Source: Limnomonas spitsbergensis | Lineage: Eukaryota; Chlorophyta; Chlorophyceae; Chlamydomonadales | Length of the DNA: 64,000 nt | Assembly (NCBI GenBank): GCA_037349105.1 | Contig: JAYJMM010000093.1 | Coordinates: 1,922,001 to 1,986,000 of the forward strand | Direction of reading: 5' to 3' | Shown here: positions 23,232 through 33,400 of the stretch, piece after piece | Position numbering within the stretch: the first letter of the stretch is position 1 | Layout: each line of letters starts with the position of its first letter | Notes under the pieces: generated by a model | The model's database searches: none | What the model was told of the DNA's origin: nothing | What the model saw: the letters and a program-made list of their open reading frames with translations, nothing else | Position numbers and translations under genes: made by a program

Positions 23232-24833
23232 TTAGTTCTCAGCGGACCAGAGATAAAGCGCAGCTCGTCGTTGCAGACGCTTGCGTTGTACAGGGGTCAG
23301 CATGGGCAACATTGCCTTAGTGTTACGCCTCAAATATTGCATAGCATTATTATCCAACCAGATATCTGCGAAGGAGCGAGACTCTTCCTCGCGGGTCATG
23401 GGCTGCTCTATCAACTCAGCCGCTAAGGACTGAGCTGCATGTAAGATCAGGGAATCTCCGGCAGCAAACAAATGATTAAGCTGCTGAGATATCTGATCAC
23501 CATCCCCCTCCAGCTCCAGTCCTGAAGTGGCAAAGAAATGTGGGAGAAAATTATTGAAGGCAGACAAAATTTCCTGCGAAGTCGGAACCGCTGCAAAGCA
23601 GACTGCAAGGCCAACAGCAATTAGGTGACTGACAGCATTAGCATCGAAGGCTTCTCCTACGATCCTATGACGCACAGAGAAGATTAGATCTTTGCCAGCA
23701 GTACAGTCAGCAGCATATCCCAGAGCACGTTCACGCTCATGGATGGTGAGAGAGTGTCTAGTGACAGCTCCCGTCTGATCTGTCTCCAAAACAAGCCCAG
23801 GTTCATATTCAGGGTTGGGACGGAACGCGTAAGAGTCAATTCTTGCAACCATCGTAGGAAAACCCGGAGGGCTTCATTTAAGATGTTGGCTGGATGATAT
23901 GGGTACCTGTTAACTTTGAAACAGGTACGAGGTTCTCTTCCATGGTCCAGCCAGTATGTCAGTCAGACGCAATGTAGCATCACGTACGAAGGACATCATC
24001 ACCATTTGAAGGGAAGTGGGGGAACATACATTCTGCCAATAGTTACGCAGGCGGTGGGCATAGCTGCCAACAGCAACTGCGTCAAAGCAAACTGGATGAC
24101 CCAGCCTCTCTGTAAGCTCCTGGAACCCTTCTCGCATGGCCTGCGATTGGGCAATAGCGAATTGTACAGCAACATTCTCAATGAAATACATGGGTGGGCG
24201 TCTGCCCTGTTGCATGTACTGGAGAGATCCAAGAATTTTGATAAGAGGGAAGAAGGTAGAACTCTTCTCTCCTTGCAGTCCCGTACGTTTCCCTGCAGAG
24301 GACAGGTCAGTGCACATAAATCCTGCTGTTAGCATCCATTGGTTACCATCAAGGCATCCAATGTCAATGAGATGTCTCTCATTGATGTCGTAGACATCCT
24401 GCGGCAGACGGTTGAATATATTGGCAATAGCGTCATGGCTAAGGAGGTTGGGATATTCCTCCATGAGTAACTTAAGTCTGTGCTTAGCACAGGCTCTTGC
24501 ACCATTATCAATGTCAGCGTAGTAATAGTGGTTAATGCGGATGCCATTTCTTAGCATGCATTCCAATCCACCGCACATGTCACCAAAAAGCTCAATCAAG
24601 GAAACACCTTCTTGCACAGCAGTAAGAATGCTGGTTTGGGGAACAGACGTAGAATTTATTGACTGAATCCCTTTTCCCACTGGATTGCCCTTCTGTGAAT
24701 GCTCTTGCACCTGCAGTGAGGTATAGTGAGAAGGGGGCAATTCCTGCAGATGCAGGCGGCATTCTTCAACCTGCAAAGAAGCTGTTCCTCTTAAGGCTTT
24801 CTGTTTCTGAGACAGAGAGTCCATCTGCGGCAC
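23232..24833 (-). pseudogene. C5-cytosine DNA methyltransferase carried by the retrotransposon, frame broken
   Basis: The upstream part (24833-23910) has motif I (ELFGDMCGGLE), motif II (YYADID), motif IV with the catalytic Cys (GFMCTDLSSAG, Met instead of the usual Pro before Cys), motif VI (FIENVAV) and a motif VIII-like HRLRNYW. The downstream part (23852-23232) has motif IX (ERERALGYAADC) and motif X (RHRIVGEAFDANAVSHL). The canonical motif order and the CTDLS..GLQGEKS block suggest a DNMT3/DRM-type catalytic domain without DRM rearrangement. A stop near 23910 and frame changes across 23852-23910 separate the halves. Its place between RNase H and integrase is unusual. Confidence 0.82.
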
Positions 24834-24954
24834 ATGAATACGGGTGGAAAAAATGAAGCAATGCCATTAATCTCGAAATCAAAAGCAGCTGCAGTATCAA
24901 ATGCATTGCAGCAGCTCATTTCATCCATGTCATCAGGATGCACGAGGGCAGTAG

Positions 24955-25589
24955 CTAATGAATGAATCTGGTTTGTAACAGATGTACCGAACGTGGGGGA
25001 AGGCCAATTGGCACGGGTCCTAGGCAGTCCTGGCCACTCTGTGGTAAAGGAAAGGATACTTCAGTATTTTCAGAAATCATTTGTAATCCAGGATCAGCTA
25101 GCTCCTTATCAGGAGGTAGATCAGGATCAATTGCAGGAACAAAGGGTTCTATGGCAAATCCCCACGGGACTGCACTCTGGGGAGTCCTTGACAAACACGC
25201 AGCCATGAGGGAATACGCTCGTTTAGAGCTATTAGCAGTCAGGTCAGTGTTTACACCTGATCCACAGAACGCAAAATTGTAGTAAAAGGGCCACGTCACC
25301 GCGAAGTGACTCTCCTTTGTGCCTGTCCAGTCCAGATCTGATTGGACAGGAAACCTGCTGGGGACATCAGCAACAATATGTTTATCACCTGGTTTGTATT
25401 CAAGCTCATAGGAGAAAGCCGAGAGCATGACAGACCAGCGAGCATACTGCCCCTCTAACTCCTTGTTAGACATTAACCACGACAATCCCTTATGGTCGCT
25501 TATTATCAAAAACGGTATTTTAGCCCCAAGCAGATAATAGCGGAAGGCTCTCACTCCCCATACTGCGGCTAACATGTCTTTAAGACATA
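24955..25589 (-). pseudogene. Retroelement RNase H domain, N-terminally truncated
   Basis: Starting near 25589, the frame reads LAAVWGVRAFRYYLLGAKI, then ISDHKGLSWLMSNKE, ARWSVMLSAFSYELEYKPG and IVADVPSRF. This is the typical gypsy RNase H/connection pattern ending in the VADxxSR signature. Reverse transcriptase should lie upstream but is absent. After the RNase H the frame continues about 120 residues without recognised domains and stops at 24955. Confidence 0.85.
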
Positions 25590-25591
25590 TA

Positions 25592-25646
25592 TTGTATTCT
25601 TTTTGCTTGGTGCACCCATTCCTTAGGGTGCACCCCTGTGCCGCGA
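25592..25646 (-). repeat. 55-bp perfect inverted repeat, right arm
   Basis: It is an exact reverse complement of 19625-19679. It begins where retrotransposon homology is lost, so it may mark the truncation or rearrangement junction. Confidence 0.9.
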
Positions 25647-26032
25647 TACAGCCACCATCGGTGCATGCTTGTTAGACATAGTCACATAAAATAAAATCAG
25701 ATCCATTGTCTAAATTATACAAGATCAGACTTTGTGCATATATATTGTTTACCTTGAAGACTCCATTCAGCTTTAAAATGAAGCTCAAGACCCCTGGATG
25801 CGCCGTGTGGTTTCAGGAGACGCTCCACTGAGCTGAGGTATATCTCAATCAGGAGGGACGGATGGATGCTAGTGGTAGAGGACAGCAAGCTAGGTTATCT
25901 GGATATTTCCTGATTCATGTGCTTGGCTGTCCGCAATATAGCGTCACACAAGTCCATGCACTGCATGCATGGAAGAGAGAATTTCAATGAAAAAGAAGAG
26001 GAAACAGCAGTGCATGGGCATGAGAGGATTTC

Positions 26033-26243
26033 AATGAGAAAGAAAAAGGGTGGGGATCTTTGCCACCTTCCCCGGGTTTATTTTGGTGTCTTTTCTTTTC
26101 TTGAACCCTTCGCTCTTTTTCACCGGGAGGTACCGAACTCGCGACCTCCGCTTGATCAGTATCGTAGGTGCTAGGCTGTAAGCGACTGACACCAGTACGG
26201 CATTAGTCACGGACGATTACTTTGGGTGGATGGCGGGTGACTA
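26033..26243 (-). mobile_element. tRNA-derived SINE-like element, copy 1
   Basis: The minus strand contains a box-A-like 'tggtgtcagtcg' and, about 50 bases on, a box-B-like 'gcgagttcggtacc', followed by a tail with 'gagcgaagggttcaagaaaa'. Spacing and motifs fit a tRNA-like polymerase III promoter head. Copy 2 (26553-26845) is the same sequence in the opposite orientation. This copy lacks about 75 bp that copy 2 has after box B. Confidence 0.6.
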
Positions 26244-26552
26244 AAAAAGTGAATAAAAAAGTGCCTTTAAAAATGACAAAAAAAATTGACAAAAATGTGA
26301 CTTAAAAAGTGACTAAAAAGTGACTAAAAAGGGATTAAAAAGTGACTAAAAAAGCGCGCCAGAACCTACTATGCCGAAGCGACGGCTCACGACGCTCCGC
26401 AGGCACAGGCCAGGAGTGGGTTGCCACGAAGTGTTCTACCGCAAGCGCGGCCTCGATCAAGAGCAGCGCATTAGCAATGCGATTCGATTGTACACAGTAT
26501 CGTGTGTAGGCGATATGTATTCGGAAAGCTTTTTGGCCGCGCGGCGATGACA

Positions 26553-26845
26553 CCTCTCGCCCGCCACCCACCCAAAGTAAGCGTCCGTGACTAATGCCGT
26601 ACTGGTGTCAGTCGCTTACAGCCTAGCACCCACGATACTGTTCAAGCGGAGGTCGCGAGTTCAATACCTGCCGGTGGCAGGAAAAGTTGTAGCATACCGT
26701 GCGTTATCGCACTGACACGCCGATGGTTGATCGCACCCGAGAGAAAACAACCCTGAAAAAGAGCGAAGGGTTCAAGAAAAGTAAAGACACCAAAAGAAAC
26801 CCGGGGAAGGTGGCAAAGATCCCCATCCTTTTTTTTCATTTTTTA
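26553..26845 (+). mobile_element. tRNA-derived SINE-like element, copy 2
   Basis: The plus strand has 'tggtgtcagtcgctta', then 'gcggaggtcgcgagttcaat' with 'acc' (box B type), then a body ending 'aaggtggcaaagatcccc'. Together with copy 1 it forms a large fold-back with a roughly 310-bp AT-rich centre. The short open frames here are typical chance translations of box B. Confidence 0.6.
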
Positions 26846-26914
26846 GTCACTTATTTTTTCTAGGCACACTTTTTTTACAGTCTCCCACAAAGGAGATCCC
26901 TAGAGAAAACTAGC

Positions 26915-27045
26915 AGTGCATGGACATTAGGAGTGCATGCATGGGCATGAGGGAGTGCATGCATGGGCATGAGGAGTGCTTGCATGGGCATGAGGACTGC
27001 AAGCATGGGCATCAGGGAGTGCAAGCATGGGCATGAGGAACGCAA
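26915..27045 (+). repeat. Minisatellite (gagtgcatgcatgggcat)n
   Basis: About six imperfect units of 18-23 bp with 'gcatgggcatgagg' lie in the intergenic DNA before the DUF4436 gene. Confidence 0.85.
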
Positions 27046-27474
27046 CAAATGAAATGCTCTGAGACGCGCTAATGTCTCTGTCGACTCTCAGAATTCCCCG
27101 TTCGTCAGGGGGGAAATATTTCCCCGCTGGTAAACACGCGCCGTACCCCCCTCCCCCCAGAAAGACATGGGGGTACGGCGACGAGTCCTCGTCCTCTCGC
27201 TTAAAGCTATGGCTAAGTTAACGTACCCGGCAACGATCATACATACACATATCAGCCTTTCACCTGCCTCATACTTGCATCTGTCTGCCTGATTTTCGCA
27301 TCTCTGCTGTTCCCCTACGATCATCTCCGGTCGTCGCCCACCGACACCTCAGACTTCTGGTGAGCGTTTACCTCGCTCATAACTTGCTGAGGCTCGTTAG
27401 TTTGCTCAGTGAAATTTACAGACATATTGAGATATACGCTCCTGCGCCATACCAGGCAACCCACGCGAGAAGCG

Positions 27475-30400
27475 ATGTTGGAAGCCAACAAGGTTCATGG
27501 TGAGACTGGAAAGAACGACGTCGTGGCCGTGAAGGAGAAGGCGAAGAAAGGGACCGGCATTCCGCGGGACTTGATTCTGCCTGTCCTCGTGGTGACTTTC
27601 ATGATCATTCCCGTCATCGCTATCTTCGTTCCCGTCTACCTGTCAGCCGGCAGTGACCGTGACAGTCTGAACCAAAAGTATGAGTACGCTTGCGCTTTGG
27701 ACGCCATTCCCGATAACATCACGAAAATATGGAGGACGGCCAACTCAGAAACCATCAGTGTATTTCGCATTGCCGCTACTATCTCTGCTGCCAGGAAAGC
27801 ATCAGCAGGTGCAGTCCTCAACGCAACGAATGCGACAGAGCAGACTGCACTTCAGACCTACTTGGCCAACCAAACCAAGACCTGTTATCAGGTAAGGTGA
27901 AACAGCCTTACTGTACTGTTGGCATAACAGCCTGGCACAATTTCCCCCTATGAGTTGTTTGCATGGCAAAGTTGCATGCATGCCTGCATGGCGTTTGACT
28001 CTTGATTGCTTGTTGGCCAGGTTATTAGGCCCATATCTTGGGTAATGGCAGGCTACATACCAACAACTCATTGCACACCATGTATGGTCTGCATTGCTTA
28101 CTTGTCATCATATTTCGCATGAGGTATAGGTGCCGATATATACGGTAAATACCAAAGGCTGGTTTTTAACCTTTTTGTTTTTAAAGTAAACAAACATGAA
28201 GTGAATCTTTAGGGTCAATGATGATGGCTTATTCATGGATGTCCCGGAGCATTATATACCCTACCGTCCTGTCCCCATTGTCTTAGTTGTCCGTACCGAA
28301 TGAACAGCCTCATCCTTTCGTACCCCACCCTACTTCCTTATTACGGGGTTCGGTATTCCTGCATGAGGATTGAGGACTGAATACATGGAAGGCAAGCACG
28401 AGAGGTTGAAGACGCATTTCAACTGCCAGGCATGCCAGCTGGTAGCCTTGCTTGCATGACTACTTAGTAAGTAGCATTTTAGGCCTGTAGCGATTCGTGT
28501 TAGATGGACTGGCAAGGATCAGTGTTAGTCGACAACGCGAGGGTAGTAGTCAGGTAGTAAGGCTAGCTAAAGGGTCGCCAGCAGCGCCATCTTGGTACAT
28601 GACACTGAGGATTGTTTTGCTGTGCGTGTCCTTCATGCGCAGGTTGCCGCCATCGCATTCGGAGATGTGTCAATGGCCGCCATAACACTGGACTGGGAGC
28701 TGACTGCCCGCGCATTCCTGGATCGAGAGAGCAGCAATTGTGTTCCGGGTGAACCGGGTATAAAGGCTACTTGCGCCAGCAATATTGATACAGCCACAGG
28801 TATGATATGCTGTGTGAAAGCTATGCTCCGCAGAAGCGTGTGCAGATTATGCAAAACTGGACCTTGAGATGAGTGAGGCCACGTCCACACCCACTGCTAC
28901 CATCTGCCCTGGTCTGATCAATGATGCTCATTTTATTTGGCTTTAGTGACCAGGGCCAGACGGCCGGCTGCAGACAGTGTACCAGAAATGCCCATTCTCC
29001 ACTGTCCTAGTTTGATTCCTTCTTTCTCAAGGTAACGGTTTCGATGTAGTTCCGCCCAGGCTGCGTTGTTTCCTGAGCTCTTATGCCCCCCATGGGGCGG
29101 AGCTTGCTTTCTTTCTATACTAAAGATTTGCTTTGCCTACCCTCATAACTGAAGTTGTTTGGGGTTGAGGGAGACATGAAGATACTAGTGATTGATTGTC
29201 TACACCAGCTTTCACTTAGAAATGGAGAGTTTTTGTCAGCAGTTAGCTAGTAGGGCAGCATTCAAGTAGGTCATCTGTTCATACCCGAGAGAGGGCAAAC
29301 TAAATCTACGTGTATATGATTAATTTATCTACCACCGCCTGCCTGCAGTCATTGCCGATGACTCAAGTTCTGGAATCTTTGAGTATTCTTACAACGACTA
29401 TAACAGTAACTACAGCTGGAACGATTACTACAACGCGGATTTGTCAGACAATGAAAAACAAGCATTAGCGGTCGGAAAAAACAAAACAGCTCAACAGGCC
29501 ATCCATGACGCAAGAGCTTTCCTGGAGATATCAAGGAATCAGGTGAGGCTTCGGGGTACTATCCAGGTAGGCCAGCCTGCCAGCATGTATTTCTTCAGGC
29601 AAGAAGGATTGAAGGGCCCGGGCTTCTGGATGGGTTGGCAGACTGAGCAGCAGAAACATGATTTTTTCATGGCAGCAGTATTCGACACGATGCACCGTAG
29701 GTGCAGCCGAACTGTGCTACCAAGGTAGCACAACACAACTTGATATGGCGCCGATTTGTTGGATTGAGCTATCATGATTTGGACCAGTGTGGACAGAGCC
29801 AGGTGGCGAGGGGTGAGACCTGTTGACAGGAAATAACAGAAGTTTCTTTCTCTCTCCCTTAGGAAGTGAGTGTGGGTAGATGGGGCTGGGGTGATGAAGG
29901 TGTGAGCTGTTGAGGTGTTGAGCATAATGTTACTGAGTGAGCCTTAAAATATAATGAAGCCAGATTCCAACTGGCTTCACTTTAAGACACCTCAGATTTT
30001 ATTTTATACGTAATCCGCATTTTGTTTCTGCATAAATTCTGTTCGTCGATCCTCCCCCAGCCTCCGCCCCCCCCAGCGTCTAAATTCGCCCCCTCCTCCC
30101 CTCCGGCCACGCCCACCCGCGGCAGTCCCTTACGTATCGACTGTTGTTTATTTACAGGGGTGTAAGGAATGCACGAGTGCTAAAAAATAATTCCAGAACT
30201 CTTGCTGCGCGGAGGTTTGGCGGTCCAACAGGCCAGTTCCAGTAGCGGATTATTATTAATGTTTTTCGTCACTGCATGATCCAATACAAGACTGCACAGA
30301 CATAGAGATGAAAGTTACTGTTTCGGTGGTCTAAAACCCCAATGGCGACCATGGTATGTACTCAGGCGGTCACTTACCACAAAATCCCGTGGCTGTCGAT

Positions 30401-33400
30401 CCTGCAACAAAATAGTGTGCCATAATTTTTTTGGGAGGTTTTATACTTCTATTGATGCAGCCACTGACAGTCACACAAATTATGGACTCCTTCGTTGCTC
30501 ACCAAGGCCAAGTAACACCCCTCCTCCCTTCCTTCTGGCAGGGCTTTGCCGGGTACATTAAGATGGACATGGCGCTCATGAGCATTGATGTGGTTGTGAG
30601 TGCAAGGATTTCCGGAAATATATAAGGGAACATAGCTTTTTATCCGGGAACATCCGGGCACATCCGGGAACATCCGGGATCCGGGAACATAGCTTTTATG
30701 AAGATGAAGATATTATCGAGCCCAGCTCATTGCCGATGTAACCACGAGCGACTCCCAGGGGAAGAACCCAACAAACACTTCGCGCAGCATGACTCCCACA
30801 TTGTGTGGTTGTCTTATGCATACATGCTGCATCTCATTATCAGTGTGGATGTGTGGAGCCCCTGTACAGTCTAAGGCCTGTGTGCTGTCCCACCTTTGGT
30901 CTACAGAAAGGCCAAGCCTCCTTCTCTGCCGAAGTTGCACCGTACAGTGACAACCCCTACCCCTATGGCATCATGGATCGGAAGCGCCTCAGCCTGAACC
31001 TGCCCAACGGCGCCTCTCTGACTACTAGTGTAGTCACGGCACAGGGGGGCACCGGATCATTCAAGATGGGGGTCGGCGACGGCGCCGTCACCAAGGAGAC
31101 TATCGTGGCCGTCAAAGCGATCAAGTCCTTGTACTACTACCCATTTGACAGATACCAGGCGAACATTCAGTGAGCTAGCCCCTCTGTGCTGAAATCAGAT
31201 GCCATATAGCCTTTCCTTAATTTGTGCATCATGGCCACAATGACATGGAAGGTGATCTGACTGAGGGGCAGCTCAACCTGAGATTGTTGGATCGTAATGT
31301 ACCTGCGGTTATCTTCCGCGTTCCAGGTTTAAGCAGGGGAAACGCCTGGCGCTTCGCTTGAAGTGCCCAGTAGAATGTCGTCAGCGGGTCTTGAACCGCC
31401 ATGGGATAGGAACCTCCTGCTTCGGCGGAGCGCGCTTGGTCTTTCATTCTTGCATGCACTGGCCGGTGGCCGGCCGGCCGCATCCTTTCCGCATTTATCA
31501 AACAGCCTCCGTCTTTCTGATCTCAACTGGTGTCGGAAAACGACCCATGGCCTCATTCGCAAATAGCTATTGATGAGGAGCTCATGTCATGTCCATGATG
31601 TAAGGCTACCTTGCCCTTGATGGGAGCCTAGCTCAGTGGCTTCCCAGCCAAAATCCCAACACTTTCCCTCTTCTCCGTCTAGTCATGTTTTCTTTTTAGG
31701 GGTAAGGGTCCAGGCAGCCTCTAACCTATGTTAAGATCCTGAACCATAAACTTGGATGAGCCTTCATTAATGACGCTGATCCCTCGAACTCAACCCTCGG
31801 CTATGCTTCAGCCCTACAGGATCTGTCAACCCTGATGACCAAGGCACCTACCTTGAAAAAATGCGTAACCCTGAGGTGAACAGATCCTCGACGACCCTGA
31901 TCCCATCACTCTTAACCTCAGCCCTACTTAAATCCTACAGGATTTTATCGGGCCTGATGAGCAATGAAACTAGCTCGACTTGGCGGCTGGGCTTGATGGT
32001 TAGGCTGCGGATCCTGGCTGTGGGCTGGGACTATACGGTGCGCACACAGAGTACCATAAATTTGAATTTCCTTCCCTCAGAATTCAGCAGATTTTGTTTA
32101 GAGGGAAGGCCGTTTGAACATACTAAATGTCCATAACCAGAGTCTGCACGCCTGCACGCGCTTATGCCCTATTGTCCACGTACCTCTTCACACCCAGGCT
32201 CCTAGCTTACATTCCTTGCTCCTTGGATGGTTGCGCCTTGCAGATCGATCCCCTGTCAGACCCCACCAAGGCGTTCGTCCAATTGGCGAATGCCGAAAAA
32301 GTCAACTTGGATGGCTCGGGCTATGTTGAAGTTGGTAGGTGAACTCGTTTAAATAGTTTCATCTGTGTGAAAACTTAAATGATCGCATCCCTGACCCTGG
32401 TCGGAGCATGGGCGTAACTTGTAACTTGGTAGGTACTAAGTCCATTTTGTTGTCCGGCTTAATCACTCTGTATCCGTTTATGGGCCTGGGCCTCCCTTTT
32501 CTGATGTCATTATGTGTGACCTCATGTCCAGGCCTCACTTGTTTGTGTGTGACCTCATGTCCAGGCCTCACTTGTTTGTGTGTGACCTCATGTCCAGGCC
32601 TCACTTGTTTATGTGTGACCTCTTGTCCAGGCCTCACTTGTTTATGTGTGACCTCATGTCCAGGCCTCACTTGTTTGTGTGTGACCTTATGTCCAGGCCT
32701 CACTTGTTTATGTGTGACCTCATGTACAGGCCTCACTTGTTTATGTGTGACCTCATGTCCAGGCCTCACTTGTTTATGTGTGACCTCATGTCCAGGCCTC
32801 ACTTGTTTATGTGTGACCTCATGTCCAGGCCTCACTTGTTTATGTGTGACCTCATGTCCAGGCCTCACTTGTTTATGTGTGACCTCATGTCCAGGCCTCA
32901 CTTGTTTATGTGTGACCTCATGTCCAGGCCTCACTTGTTTGTGTGTGACCTCATGTCCAGGCCTCACTTGTTTATGTGTGACCTCATGTCCAGGCCTCAC
33001 TTGTTTATGTGTGACCTCATGTCCAGGCCTCACTTGTTTATGTGTGACCTCATGTCCAGGCCTCACTTGTTTATGTGTGACCTCATGTCCAGGCCTCACT
33101 TGTTTATGTGTGTCCTCATGTCCAGGCCTCACTTGTTTGTGTGAACTCATGTCCAGGCCTCACTTGTTTATGTGTGACCTCATGTCCAGGCCTCACTTGT
33201 TTATGTGTGACCTCATGCCCAGGCCTCACTTGTTTATGTGTGACCTCATGTCCAGGCCTCACTTGTTTATGTGTGACCTCATGTCCAGGCCTCACTTGTT
33301 TATGTGTGACCTCATGTCCAGGCCTCACTTGTTTATGTGTGACCTCATGTCCTTGCCAAGGTCAAAAATATGCTGATCGCATCCTTGCGCCCTGACGGAG

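Larger units (their letters stand above)
20791..25592 (-). mobile_element. Degenerate Ty3/gypsy-type retrotransposon, 5'-truncated
   Basis: Read on the minus strand, the order is RNase H, C5 methyltransferase, integrase, PHD finger, methyltransferase-like tail. RNase H before integrase is the Ty3/gypsy order. Gag, protease and reverse transcriptase are missing: homology ends near 25592, where a 55-bp inverted repeat begins. At least four frameshifts or stops break the polyprotein (near 23880, 23225, 22185 and 21016), so the copy is dead. It sits between the TMEM19-like and DUF4436 genes. Confidence 0.88.
25647..27474. other. Intergenic DNA and 5' flank of the DUF4436 gene
   Basis: It holds the inverted SINE pair (26033-26845), an AT-rich run of 'aaaaagtgac' units at about 26245-26350, and a 'gcatgggcatgagg' minisatellite at about 26915-27045. 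The promoter and 5' UTR of the gene at 27475 should be at the right end. No core element is clear. Confidence 0.6.

Noticed and set aside
31358..31573. Possible extra DUF4436 exon after the acceptor-like 'ttccag' at 31327
   Set aside because: It is phase-compatible at its start, but the residues show no family pattern and no donor gives the phase needed at 32244. The exon 31941-32037 fits phase and family better.
32359..33376. Long Cys-rich and His/Lys-rich repetitive open frames on both strands (263 and 322 codons)
   Set aside because: The 33-bp minisatellite has no stop in several frames at once. Openness on both strands and in overlapping frames points to repeat structure, and it sits in a DUF4436 intron.
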